Part shown: one piece after another, positions 35,624-44,085 of the stretch | Layout of the letters: every line of letters begins with the position of its first letter | Position numbering within the stretch: position 1 is the stretch's first letter | From: Amycolatopsis anabasis | GTDB lineage: Bacteria; Actinomycetota; Actinomycetes; Mycobacteriales; Pseudonocardiaceae | DNA length: 64,000 nucleotides | Direction: 5' to 3' | NCBI RefSeq assembly: GCF_009765355.1 | Contig: NZ_VTHK01000027.1 | Span: forward strand, 62,001 to 126,000 | Program-made: the position numbers and the translations under genes | Notes under the pieces: model-generated | The model's input: only the letters and a program-made list of their open reading frames with translations | What the model was told of the DNA's origin: nothing | Databases searched by the model: none

Positions 35624-36949
35624 TCACCGGGTGCGGGGGTTGCCTCGCCCGAAAATCAGGTTCAGCACCACCGCGACCACGCATCCCGCGCTGATGCCCG
35701 AATCCATCACGGTCTGCACGGCCGACGGGAAGTGCTCGTAGAACTTCGGCGCGGCGATCGGGATCAGGCCGACGCCGAGCGACGCCGCGACGATGGTGAT
35801 GTTCGCCGGGTTGTCGAAGGACGCCTTGGCCAGCGTGCGGATCCCGGCCACCGCGACGCTGCCGAACAGCACCAGCCCGGCCCCGCCGAGCACCGGTTGC
35901 GGCACCAGCGCGATGATCCCGCCGGTCACCGGGAACACGCCGAGCACCACCAGCACCGCGCCGCTCGCCGCGACCACGTACCGGCTCACCATCCTGGTCA
36001 GGGCGACCAGGCCGACGTTCTGCGCGAACGCGGTGCAGGCGAACCCGCCGAAGATCGTGCTCACCGCGGTCGCCAGGCCGTCCGCGCGCAGGCCGTCGGC
36101 GAGGGTGCGCGAAGTGGTCGGGCGGCCCACGATCTCGCCGAGTGCCAGCAGATCCGCGGTGCTCTCGGCCATCACCACCAGCATCACGATCGCCATCGAC
36201 ACGATCGTCGCGAGATCGAACGCGGGCGCGCCGAAGTGGAACGGGGTGGCGATGCCGAACGCCGGGGCCTGGGACAGCGTCGAAGTGTCCACTTCACCCA
36301 GCGGCCACGCGACCAGCGTGCCGACGACCAGACCGAGCAGCAGCGCGATCCGGCCCCAGAAACCGGGCAGGAACCGGGTGAACGCGAGCACCGCGAGCAG
36401 GGTGATCCCGGCCAGCAGCAGCCCGGACGGTTCGGCCGTCGGCTGCTGCGCCGAGATCCACTTGATCGCCACCGGCAGCAGGGAGACCCCGATCAGGGTG
36501 ATCACCGTGCCGGTCACCAGCGGCGGGAAGAACCGCGTGAGCCGGGAGAAGAACGGCGCCGCGAGCACCACCAGCGCGCCGCCGATCAGCGTCGCGCCGT
36601 AGACCACGCCGAGCGCGTCGGCGGGCCCGTGCTGGGCGGCGATCGACAGCACCGGCGCGACCGTGGCGAACGTGACGCCGTTGACCAGCGGCAGCCGGGC
36701 GCCGAACCGCCACACCCCGAGCGTCTGCAACAGCGTCGCCAGGCCCGCGGTGAACAGGCTCGCGCTGATCAGCAGGCTGAGCTGGCCGGGACTCAGCCCG
36801 ACCGCCGCGCCGATGATCAGCGGGGGCGCGACCACCCCCGCGTACATCGCCGCGACGTGCTGCACGCCGCCCACGATCAGTTGCAGCGCGGGCGGTTTCC
36901 GGTCGACCGGATGCACACCGGTGCCCGGTTCGGTGGTGGTGGCGGTCAT
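35624..36949 (-). CDS. NCS2 xanthine/uric acid permease
   Basis: A 441-residue membrane protein of the nucleobase-cation-symport-2 family (UraA/UapA/PucJ-like), different from the AzgA-like permease upstream. Motifs: LIVGGVQHVAAMYAGVVAPP, the AESTADLLALGE segment with the substrate-site glutamate, and FGGFACTAFAQNVGLVALT (QNxG motif). ATG 36949 follows GGGAG. It is the last enzyme-associated gene of the uraD-hiuH-uox operon, so uric acid or xanthine uptake is likely. Confidence 0.9.
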   Translation of the reverse strand: MTATTTEPGTGVHPVDRKPPALQLIVGGVQHVAAMYAGVVAPPLIIGAAVGLSPGQLSLLISASLFTAGLATLLQTLGVWRFGARLPLVNGVTFATVAPVLSIAAQHGPADALGVVYGATLIGGALVVLAAPFFSRLTRFFPPLVTGTVITLIGVSLLPVAIKWISAQQPTAEPSGLLLAGITLLAVLAFTRFLPGFWGRIALLLGLVVGTLVAWPLGEVDTSTLSQAPAFGIATPFHFGAPAFDLATIVSMAIVMLVVMAESTADLLALGEIVGRPTTSRTLADGLRADGLATAVSTIFGGFACTAFAQNVGLVALTRMVSRYVVAASGAVLVVLGVFPVTGGIIALVPQPVLGGAGLVLFGSVAVAGIRTLAKASFDNPANITIVAASLGVGLIPIAAPKFYEHFPSAVQTVMDSGISAGCVVAVVLNLIFGRGNPRTR

Positions 36950-36959
36950 CTCGGGCTCC

Positions 36960-37850
36960 CTAGAACGCGGGCAGGGTGTGCCAGGCCAGGCCCGCGTCTT
37001 CCGCGTCATCGCGCAGGACGGTGCCCTCGATCAGGCCGTACGGGCGGTCGGCGGCGTAGAAGACCTCGTTCTCGTTCTTCAGCCCGAACGGGGACAGGTC
37101 CACCAGGAAGTGGTGCTTGTTCGGCATGGACAGCCGGATCTCGGCGACCTCGGGGCGCGCTCGCAGCACCGCCTCGCCCATCGCGTACAGCGTCTGCTGC
37201 AACGAAAGGCTGTGCTTGGTGGCGAACGTTTCCAGCAGGATCCGGCGGATCTCGCCGAAACTGGCGTGCCAGTCCACTCCGTTCGAGGCGTACCGCCAGC
37301 GCGCGGTCACCGCGGTGGCCAGGATCCGGTCGTTCGTCTCGGCGAGCGTGGTGTAGCGGTCCCGGGGAAATCCGTGGAACTCCGAACCGGTCGATTTGAG
37401 CACCACCAGGTCCGTCAGGCCGGAAACGACCCATTCCTTGCCGTCCTGCACGGTGACCGCGGTGGTCCGCTTCTCGTCCCCGGCGCGGGAGAACGCGTGG
37501 TCGTGTTCGCGGCCGTCCACCGGGATCCGGTCCCAGCCGTGCTCGTCGATCAGGATCCGCGCGCCGGTGATGTGGCTGAACTCGCCCACGAAGTGCTTCG
37601 CCAGGCGCAGCGCGAAATCCTCGATCTCGCCCACCGGGCTTTCCTTCGCGAAGGCGTACACGGTGTTCTTCTGCGTGTCCGTCGCGACGACGTCGGCGTT
37701 GTCGCCGGTGAGGTGCGTGTCCTCGAGGCGGCCGCGCAGCGCCGTGGACACGGTGAGGTCCTTGAGGTGGTGCACCGGTCCGGTCCGGTTCACCGTCACG
37801 AGGCGTACCTCGGCCTTGCCGTACTGGTTGGGGCCCAGGGTGATGGCCAC
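36960..37850 (-). CDS. uox: Urate oxidase (uricase)
   Basis: Cofactor-free oxidation of urate to 5-hydroxyisourate with O2. The 296-residue product has normal length and the catalytic pieces: Lys12 in YGKAEVRL, Thr57-Asp58 in TDTQKNTVYAFAKE, and histidine near 246 in MPNKHHFLVDL. The closing FGLKNENEVFYAADRPYG is also typical. It lies between hiuH and the permease on the minus strand. Its product is unstable and is handled by the two enzymes encoded just upstream. Confidence 0.97.
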   Translation of the reverse strand: MAITLGPNQYGKAEVRLVTVNRTGPVHHLKDLTVSTALRGRLEDTHLTGDNADVVATDTQKNTVYAFAKESPVGEIEDFALRLAKHFVGEFSHITGARILIDEHGWDRIPVDGREHDHAFSRAGDEKRTTAVTVQDGKEWVVSGLTDLVVLKSTGSEFHGFPRDRYTTLAETNDRILATAVTARWRYASNGVDWHASFGEIRRILLETFATKHSLSLQQTLYAMGEAVLRARPEVAEIRLSMPNKHHFLVDLSPFGLKNENEVFYAADRPYGLIEGTVLRDDAEDAGLAWHTLPAF

Positions 37851-37856
37851 GGCGGA

Positions 37857-38180
37857 TCAGCTCCCTCGGTAGGTGGAATAGGCGAACGGGCTGAGCAGGA
37901 TCGGGACGTGGTGGTGCGCCTGGGGGTCGGTGATCCGGAAGCACACGGTGATTTCCGGGAAGAAGCAGTCCGCGCCGAGGTAGGACTCGGTGTCGAAGAC
38001 GAGCCGGTACACGCCCGCCTCCAGGCGATCCGGGCCGAGATCGCGGATCCGGCCGTCGTCGTCGGTCCGGCCCGCGGCGACGAGGGACCAGCCGTCGCCG
38101 CGGGCTTCCAGCCGGACGGGAACCCCCGCCGCCGGGCGCCCGGCCGAGGCGTCGAGCACGTGGGTGGTCACCAGACTCAT
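37857..38180 (-). CDS. hiuH: 5-hydroxyisourate hydrolase (transthyretin-like)
   Basis: Hydrolyses 5-hydroxyisourate to OHCU. The 107-residue protein has the family N-terminal TTHVLDASAGRPAAG with His7, a central arginine region, HHHVPILLSPFAYSTY and the diagnostic C-terminal YRGS. The ATG overlaps the uraD stop (ATGA), so the two enzymes are co-translated, as expected for sequential steps with labile intermediates. Confidence 0.97.
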   Translation of the reverse strand: MSLVTTHVLDASAGRPAAGVPVRLEARGDGWSLVAAGRTDDDGRIRDLGPDRLEAGVYRLVFDTESYLGADCFFPEITVCFRITDPQAHHHVPILLSPFAYSTYRGS

Positions 38181-38668
38181 GCGGTCACCGCTTTCTCCAG
38201 CCGCAGCTGGGCGATCTTGGCGAGTTCCGAACCCGCGACGGCGAGTTCGGTCTCGGGGTCGTTGGCGAGGCGGGCGCGCAGATCGGCGAGCAGCTCGCCG
38301 CCGCTCCGCCCGCTCGCGCAGACCAGGTAGACGTGCCCGAACCGCTCCTCGTACGCGGCGTTGGCGGCGCGGAACTCCGCGGCGGCCGAATCGTCCACTC
38401 CGGACTGCTCGGACCGCGACCACCTCGCCCCGGTGTCGTCCTTCGCGGGCTTCTCACCGATGCGCGGATGCGCGTCCATGGCGCGCCGGATCTCCTCCGG
38501 CAGCAGCGGGGTGGCCGCCTTCGCGGCGAGGAACACCGCTTCCAGATCGGGATAGGGCCGCCCGGCCAGCACGGCGTCCACCCAGCGGGGCACATCGAGG
38601 CAGGCGGTGAGCAGCGCGCGAACCCGCTCGGGATCGGTGCGGTTGAACTCGTCGAGATCGAGTGGCAT
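38177..38668 (-). CDS. uraD: OHCU decarboxylase
   Basis: Converts 2-oxo-4-hydroxy-4-carboxy-5-ureidoimidazoline to (S)-allantoin, giving the stereospecific end of urate breakdown. The 163-residue product carries AHPRIGEKPAK with the catalytic His67 and SRSEQSGVDD with the substrate glutamate. First gene of the minus-strand operon uraD-hiuH-uox-permease. A strong IclR-like palindrome lies 20 bases upstream of its start. Confidence 0.96.
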   Translation of the reverse strand: MPLDLDEFNRTDPERVRALLTACLDVPRWVDAVLAGRPYPDLEAVFLAAKAATPLLPEEIRRAMDAHPRIGEKPAKDDTGARWSRSEQSGVDDSAAAEFRAANAAYEERFGHVYLVCASGRSGGELLADLRARLANDPETELAVAGSELAKIAQLRLEKAVTA

Positions 38669-38687
38669 GCGGGCCCCTCAGGCAGAG

Positions 38688-38723
38688 TTTCGCATTGCGG
38701 AAATCTAATTCTGATCTGAAGAC
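38688..38723. promoter_or_regulatory. Paired IclR-like operator upstream of uraD
   Basis: Read on the minus strand, TTCCGCAATGCGAAA (38688-38702) matches TTCCGCAATGCGGAA at 14 of 15 positions. A weak second copy, TTCTGATCTGAAGAC (38709-38723, 8 of 15), is 21 bases away. It lies within 20-55 bases of the uraD start, where a repressor would cover the promoter. Confidence 0.6.
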
Positions 38724-38778
38724 GTTACGGCCGCATATCCCGACCGTCAACAGTTTGTTGAAGATGATCTTGTGGTGC

Positions 38779-39246
38779 TCATGAGCTGCGGTTGAGGTAG
38801 TTGTACACCGTGAACCGGGTGACGCCGAGTGCCTCGGCGACGGTCACCACCGACTTGCGGATGGCGAACGCGCCGCGTTCCTCGAGCAGCCGGACCGCGC
38901 GCTGCTTGCCCGGCCGGTCCAGTTCGGCGAGCCGCGCGCCGAGTTGGGCTTCGACCTCCCGGATGAGCCGCTCCAGGGCGCTGGGCGCCGCGCTCGCCGC
39001 CGGGATGTCGGCGCCGGTGGTGAGCTGGAGGGTCAGCCGGGTGGCGCCGCCCTCCAGGGCCGCCCGCGCGATCGCCGGAAGCGCGTCGAGCAGGGCCTGC
39101 GGCTCGCCGCGCACCGCGGTGCCGAGCGGTCCGAAATCGGTGCTCAGTCCCGCTTCGAGGGCGGCCTCGTTCGCCCGGACCGCGTGCTCGGGTGGTTCGC
39201 CCTCGCCGCGGAAGGGCTCGGTCGTGAACTCGGCTTTCAGCTCCAC
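38779..39246 (-). CDS. YkoF/MTH1187-like domain fused to a helix-turn-helix, putative regulator
   Basis: A 155-residue protein. Residues about 1-90 (VELKAEFTTEPFRGEGEPP, DFGPLGTAVRGEPQAL, GATRLTLQLT) resemble the YkoF/MTH1187 family, whose members bind thiamine-like ligands. The C-terminus (about 125-155) ends VTVAEALGVTRFTVYNYLNR, a clear helix-turn-helix. A small-molecule sensor fused to DNA binding is implied. It lies between uraD and hyi, so it probably regulates purine or allantoin genes; ligand unknown. GTG 39246 was chosen because it starts the conserved domain. Confidence 0.72.
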   Translation of the reverse strand: MELKAEFTTEPFRGEGEPPEHAVRANEAALEAGLSTDFGPLGTAVRGEPQALLDALPAIARAALEGGATRLTLQLTTGADIPAASAAPSALERLIREVEAQLGARLAELDRPGKQRAVRLLEERGAFAIRKSVVTVAEALGVTRFTVYNYLNRSS

Positions 39247-39302
39247 GCCAGCACGGTAGCCGCCCGGCCGGACCGTTGACGAGAGCCGAGCGGTGGGGCT
39301 AC

Positions 39303-39338
39303 TGTCGTTATGCGAAATCAAGTTTCCACAATACGAAA
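39303..39338. promoter_or_regulatory. Paired IclR-like operator upstream of hyi
   Basis: TTCCACAATACGAAA (39324-39338) matches TTCCGCAATGCGGAA at 12 of 15, and TGTCGTTATGCGAAA (39303-39317) at 10 of 15; the two are exactly 21 bases apart. They lie 16-52 bases before the hyi ATG. Confidence 0.6.
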
Positions 39339-39354
39339 TCTTGGCGAGGTGCCC

Positions 39355-40164
39355 ATGGGACACGCCCTGCGCTACGACGTCAACCTGTCGCTGCTGTTCA
39401 CCGAACTTCCGATCGAGCGGCGGCCCGCCGCGGCCCGGGAAGCCGGGTTCGACGCGATCGAGTTCTGGTGGCCGTTCGACACCGCGGCGCCCGGCGACCG
39501 CGAGGTCACCGCGTTCGTCCGCGCGGTCACCGACGCCGGGGTCGAGCTGGTCGGCCTCAACTTCTTCGCCGGGGACATGCCCGCGGGCGATCGGGGGCTG
39601 GTGTCCTGGATCGGCCGCGAAGCCGAGTTCGAGGACGCGGTCGCCGCCGCGATCGGCATCGCGGCGGAAACCGGCTGCCGCACGTTCAACGCCTTGTACG
39701 GCAACCGGATCGACGGCGCCGAACCGGCCGCACAGGACGAGCTGGCACTGTCCAATCTGGACTTCGCCGCCGCGGCCGCGGCGCGGATCGGCGCTCGGCT
39801 GGTGCTCGAACCGCTGTCCGGCGCCGAGCGGTATCCGCTGCGCACCGCGGCCGACGCGGTCGCGGTGCTCGACAAGGCGGGCAAGGACAACATCGGCTTG
39901 CTCGCCGACCTCTACCACCTCGGCGTCAACGGCGACGACCTGGACGCGGTGATCGCCGAGCACACGCCCCGGATCGGGCACGTGCAGATCGCCGACGTAC
40001 CCGGCCGCCACGAACCGGGCACCGGGGAACAGGACATCCAGGGCTACCTGACCAAGTTGGAAGCGGCGGGCTACACCGGATTCGTCGGCCTGGAGTACAA
40101 GCCGACCGGCGAATCCGCCGATTCGTTCGGGTGGCTGCCGCGCGAGCGAAGGGGAAGCGAATGA
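39355..40164 (+). CDS. hyi: Hydroxypyruvate isomerase
   Basis: A 269-residue xylose-isomerase-like TIM-barrel enzyme interconverting hydroxypyruvate and tartronate semialdehyde. Motifs: YDVNLSLLFTELP, GFDAIEFWWPF, LNFFAGDMPAGDRGL, metal ligands in VLEPLSGAE and LADLYHLG, and HVQIADVPGRHEPGTGE. The ATG at 39355 has GAGGT upstream. The stop overlaps the next ATG (ATGA). With glxR and gcl it forms the D-glycerate route for glyoxylate. Confidence 0.95.
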   Translation: MGHALRYDVNLSLLFTELPIERRPAAAREAGFDAIEFWWPFDTAAPGDREVTAFVRAVTDAGVELVGLNFFAGDMPAGDRGLVSWIGREAEFEDAVAAAIGIAAETGCRTFNALYGNRIDGAEPAAQDELALSNLDFAAAAAARIGARLVLEPLSGAERYPLRTAADAVAVLDKAGKDNIGLLADLYHLGVNGDDLDAVIAEHTPRIGHVQIADVPGRHEPGTGEQDIQGYLTKLEAAGYTGFVGLEYKPTGESADSFGWLPRERRGSE

Positions 40165-41039
40165 CGAACGTGGGATTCATCGGCCTCGGCATCATGGGCT
40201 CGCCGATGGCCGCGCACCTGGCAACCGCCGGACACGAAGTGCGCGGCTACGACGTGAACGCCGGCGCCGTCGAGCGGCTGGTGGCCGCCGGTGGGCACGG
40301 CGCCTCGGGCGTCACCGACGCCGTGGCGGGCGCCGAAGTCGTGATCACCATGCTGCCCAACCACCCGCACGTCGAGCAGGTGGTGTTCGGCTCGGGCGGC
40401 GTGCTGGAGACGGCCAAACCGGGCACCCTGCTGATCGATATGAGCACCATCCGGCCGGAGACCTCGCTGGAGATCGCGCAAGCCGCGCGGGACAAGGAGA
40501 TCCGGGTGCTGGACGCCCCGGTGTCCGGTGGCGAGGCGGGCGCGAAGCAGGCCGCTCTGTCCATTATGGTCGGTGGGGAGGCGGACGACTTCGCCGCCGC
40601 TCGCCCGTTCTTCGAGGTGGTCGGCAAGACCATCGTGCACGTCGGCCCGCACGGCGCGGGCCAGGTCGTCAAGGCCGCCAACCAGCTGCTGGTCGGCGGG
40701 ATCTACGGCCTGGTCGGCGAGGCGATCGTGCTGATGGAGGCCTCCGGGGTGGACGCGGGCGTCGGCCTGGACGTGCTGGCCGGTGGCCTGGCCGCCAACC
40801 GGATTCTGGACCTGAAACGCGAGTCGATGGTGGCCCGCGAGTTCCAGCCCGGTTTCCGGATCGACCTGCACCACAAGGACATGGGCATCGCCCTGGCCGC
40901 CGCCCGGCAGGCCGAGGTCGCGCTGCCGCTGACCGGGCTGGTCGCCCAGCTCGTCGCCGCCGGGCGAGCCATGGGGTACGGCTCGCTGGACCATTCCGCG
41001 CTGCTCAAGGTCACCGAGCAGCTTTCCGGTCGAGCCTGA
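40161..41039 (+). CDS. glxR: Tartronate semialdehyde reductase (2-hydroxy-3-oxopropionate reductase)
   Basis: A 292-residue beta-hydroxyacid dehydrogenase. N-terminal Rossmann motif GFIGLGIMGSPMAAHL (about 5-20), substrate motif DAPVSGGEAGAKQA, and catalytic lysine in GAGQVVKAANQ (about 171). It reduces tartronate semialdehyde to D-glycerate with NAD(P)H. Overlaps hyi by 4 bases and precedes gcl by 13 bases. Confidence 0.95.
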   Translation: MTNVGFIGLGIMGSPMAAHLATAGHEVRGYDVNAGAVERLVAAGGHGASGVTDAVAGAEVVITMLPNHPHVEQVVFGSGGVLETAKPGTLLIDMSTIRPETSLEIAQAARDKEIRVLDAPVSGGEAGAKQAALSIMVGGEADDFAAARPFFEVVGKTIVHVGPHGAGQVVKAANQLLVGGIYGLVGEAIVLMEASGVDAGVGLDVLAGGLAANRILDLKRESMVAREFQPGFRIDLHHKDMGIALAAARQAEVALPLTGLVAQLVAAGRAMGYGSLDHSALLKVTEQLSGRA

Positions 41040-41052
41040 GAAAGGGACGATC

Positions 41053-42747
41053 ATGCCCAGAATTCCCGTCATGCAAGCCGTCGTCGAGGTGCTGGCCAGC
41101 GAGGGCGTGGACACCGTGTTCGGCTGCCCCGGCGCGGCGATTCTCCCGCTGTACCAAGCATTGCAGGGCAGCGGCATCGAGCACCTCGTGGTGCGCCACG
41201 AGGAGGGCGCGACCCATATGGCCGACGGCTGGGCGCGCACCAACGGCAACGTGGGCGTCGCGATCGGCACCTCCGGGCCGGCCGGGACGAACATGATCAC
41301 CGGGCTGTACACCGCGCAGGCCGATTCGATCCCGATCCTGTGCATCACCGGCCAGGCCGCGTCGGCCAAACTGCACCAGGAGGCGTTCCAGGCGGTCGAC
41401 ATCGTGGAGATCGCCAAACCGGTCACGAAGTGGGCCGTGCAGGCCAAGGAGGCCGCCCAGTTGCCGTGGCTGTTCCGGGAGGCGTTCCGGATCGCCCGGT
41501 CCGGCCGCCCCGGCCCGGTGCTCATCGACCTGCCGATCGACGTGCAGAAGCAGGAGATCGAATGGGACTCCAGCATCGACGCGCCACTGCCGGTGACCCG
41601 GCCCGAGCCCGCGGTCGCCCGGGTCGAACGGGCGCTGGACCTGCTGCTCGCCGCCGAGCGCCCGCTGATCCTGGCCGGTGGCGGGGTCGTTCTCGGCGAG
41701 GCCGACGAGGCGCTGCGCGCGGTCGCCGAACGGCTCGGCGTGCCGGTCGGCGTGACCTTGATGGGCAAGGGCGGCTTCCCGGAGGACCACGCGCTGTTCG
41801 CCGGGATGGCCGGGATCCAGACCTCGCAGCGCTGGGCGAACGCCGCCTTCCTCCGCTCCGATCTGGTGCTCGCGCTGGGCGCCCGGTTCGGCGACCGGCA
41901 CACCGGCGATCTGGACGTGTACCGGGGTGAGCGCAAGTTCATCCACGTGGACATCGAACCCACCCAGCTGGGCAAGGTGTTCGGCCCCGACCTGGGGATC
42001 GTCTCGGACACCCGCGCGTTCCTCACCGAACTGCTGGCGGCCGCCGAGCGCCGGTCCGCGGCCCCGGACTGGCGGGACTGGGTGGCCGAACTGGCCCGGT
42101 TGAAGGAGCTGCTGCCCCGGCGCGAGGACTTCGACGACACCCCGATCAAGGCCCCGCGGGTGTTCAAGGAGATCAACGAGTTCTACGGCGAGGACGCGTA
42201 CTTCGTCACCGCGATCGGGCTGTACCAGATCTGGTCCGGGCAGTTCCAGCGCGCGCACAAACCGCGCCACTACCAGGTCTGCGGGCAGGCCGGGCCGCTC
42301 GGCTGGGAGATCCCCGCGGCGATCGGGGTGAAGAAGGCCCGCCCGGACGCCGAGGTGGTCGGCGTGGTCGGCGACTACTCGTTCCAGTTCCTGGTCGAGG
42401 AGCTGGCGGTCGCCGCCCAGTACGACGTTCCGTTCGTGCTGATCATGCTGAACAACGAGTACCTCGGCCTGATCCGCCAGGCCGAGACCGGGTACGGGAT
42501 GAACTACCAGGTGGACATCCACTACGACACGATCGGCACGGACAACGTCAAGATCATGGAGGCGTACGGCTGTTCCGGGACCCGGGTTTCCGAACCGGGG
42601 GAGATCCGCGAGTCGCTGGAATGGGCGCGCAAGGAGGCCGAGCGCACGAACCGGCCGGTGCTGGTCGAGATCATGATCGAACGGGAGGCGAACGCGGCCA
42701 TGGGCACCGCGCTGGACAGTGTGGTTGAGTTCGAAGCGGTTCCCTAG
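41053..42747 (+). CDS. gcl: Glyoxylate carboligase (ThDP enzyme)
   Basis: Joins two glyoxylates to tartronate semialdehyde and CO2 with thiamine diphosphate and FAD. The 564-residue product has the Gcl features GCPGAAILPLYQAL, GTSGPAGTNMITGLYTAQ, LHQEAFQAVDIVEIAKP and the ThDP site GDYSFQFLVEELAVAAQYD. Unlike E. coli Gcl, which has Val51 in place of the usual catalytic glutamate, this protein has Glu50 in RHEEGA, the ordinary ThDP-enzyme residue. An acetolactate-synthase-like activity is the alternative, but hyi, glxR and allB beside it favour Gcl. The ribosome site is AAAGGGA. Confidence 0.92.
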   Translation: MPRIPVMQAVVEVLASEGVDTVFGCPGAAILPLYQALQGSGIEHLVVRHEEGATHMADGWARTNGNVGVAIGTSGPAGTNMITGLYTAQADSIPILCITGQAASAKLHQEAFQAVDIVEIAKPVTKWAVQAKEAAQLPWLFREAFRIARSGRPGPVLIDLPIDVQKQEIEWDSSIDAPLPVTRPEPAVARVERALDLLLAAERPLILAGGGVVLGEADEALRAVAERLGVPVGVTLMGKGGFPEDHALFAGMAGIQTSQRWANAAFLRSDLVLALGARFGDRHTGDLDVYRGERKFIHVDIEPTQLGKVFGPDLGIVSDTRAFLTELLAAAERRSAAPDWRDWVAELARLKELLPRREDFDDTPIKAPRVFKEINEFYGEDAYFVTAIGLYQIWSGQFQRAHKPRHYQVCGQAGPLGWEIPAAIGVKKARPDAEVVGVVGDYSFQFLVEELAVAAQYDVPFVLIMLNNEYLGLIRQAETGYGMNYQVDIHYDTIGTDNVKIMEAYGCSGTRVSEPGEIRESLEWARKEAERTNRPVLVEIMIEREANAAMGTALDSVVEFEAVP

Positions 42748-42762
42748 CAGGAAGGTGTGCGA

Positions 42763-44073
42763 GTGGATCTGGTGTTCAAGGCGCCGCGCGTGGTGCTCGA
42801 CGGCGGCGAGGCGGCGTGCAGCATCGGGGTGGTCGACGGCCGGATCGCGGCGGTGGAGCCGCTGGATTCCGGGCTGACCGGCGACCGGGTCGTCGAACTC
42901 GGCGCGGACACCGTGCTGCTGCCCGGGCTGGTCGACGCGCACGTGCACGTCAACGACCCCGGGCGCAGCGAATGGGAGGGCTTCGAGACCGCGACCCGGG
43001 CGGCGGCGGCCGGTGGCGTGACCACGATCGTCGACATGCCGCTGAACAGCCTCCCGCCGACGGTCGACGTGGCGGCGCTGGCGGTCAAGCGCGAGTCCGC
43101 GCGCGGCCGGGTGTACGTCGACGTGGGTTTCTGGGGCGGGGCGATCCCCGGCAACCTCGGTGACCTGCGCGGCCTGCACGAGGCCGGGGTGTTCGGGTTC
43201 AAATGCTTCCTGCTGCACTCCGGGGTGGACGAGTTCCCGCCGCTCGACCCGGCCGGGCTGGAGGAATCGCTGCGCGAGCTGACCGCGTTCGGCGGGATGA
43301 TGATCGTGCACGCGGAGGACGCCGACACCATCGACCACGCGCCCGCGCCCGACGGCGTGCACTTCGCCGACTTCCTGCGGTCGCGGCCGCCGGGGGCGGA
43401 GAACGTGGCGATCGCGCGGGTGATCGAACTGGCGCGGCGGACCGGGGCGCGGGTGCACATCCTGCACCTGTCCTCGGCCGAGGCGATCCCGCTCATCGCC
43501 GAGGCCCGGCGGGACGGGGTCGCGATCACCGCGGAGACCTGCCCGCACTACCTGAGCTTCATCGCCGAGGAGATCGGCGACGGGGCCACGCAGTTCAAGT
43601 GCTGCCCGCCGATCCGCGAGGCGGCGAACCGGGAACTGCTGTGGCGCGGGCTCGCCGACGGCGTGATCGACTGCGTGGTCAGCGACCATTCGCCGTGCAC
43701 GGCCGAGTTGAAGCGCGGCGATTTCGGGGCGGCCTGGGGCGGGATCGCGAGCCTGCAGCTCGGCCTGCCCGCGGTGTGGACGCAGGCGCGGCAGCGGGGG
43801 TTCGCACTGGCCGACGTGGTGCGGTGGATGGCCGAGGCGCCCGCCGACCAGGTCGGGCTGGCGCGCAAGGGCCGGATCGCGGTCGGCGCGGACGCGGACT
43901 TCTGCGTGTTCGCGCCGGACGAGGCGTTCGTGGTGGACGTGGCGAAGCTGTACCACCGCAATCCGGTGAGCGCCTACCACGGGCGCCCGCTCGCCGGGGT
44001 GGTACGCGGAACGTGGTTGCGGGGTAAGGAGATCACCGGTGAGCCGTTCGGTGAACTGCTCGTCCGGGGCTGA
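42763..44073 (+). CDS. allB: Allantoinase
   Basis: Hydrolyses allantoin to allantoate. The 436-residue amidohydrolase has the binuclear metal ligands in [12 protein letters not shown], the carboxylated lysine in [11 protein letters not shown], histidines in VHAEDADTI and ILHLSSAEA, and the aspartate in [11 protein letters not shown] 42763 follows GAAGG at 7 bases; GTG 42757 or 42755 are possible. It lies 15 bases after gcl and 12 bases before allantoicase, in one operon. Confidence 0.95.
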   Translation: MDLVFKAPRVVLDGGEAACSIGVVDGRIAAVEPLDSGLTGDRVVELGADTVLLPGLVDAHVHVNDPGRSEWEGFETATRAAAAGGVTTIVDMPLNSLPPTVDVAALAVKRESARGRVYVDVGFWGGAIPGNLGDLRGLHEAGVFGFKCFLLHSGVDEFPPLDPAGLEESLRELTAFGGMMIVHAEDADTIDHAPAPDGVHFADFLRSRPPGAENVAIARVIELARRTGARVHILHLSSAEAIPLIAEARRDGVAITAETCPHYLSFIAEEIGDGATQFKCCPPIREAANRELLWRGLADGVIDCVVSDHSPCTAELKRGDFGAAWGGIASLQLGLPAVWTQARQRGFALADVVRWMAEAPADQVGLARKGRIAVGADADFCVFAPDEAFVVDVAKLYHRNPVSAYHGRPLAGVVRGTWLRGKEITGEPFGELLVRG

Positions 44074-44085
44074 ACAGGAGGCGAT

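Noticed and set aside
41053-42747. Acetolactate synthase large subunit
   Set aside because: Glu50 fits that family, but the rest of the sequence and the hyi-glxR-allB neighbours fit glyoxylate carboligase better.
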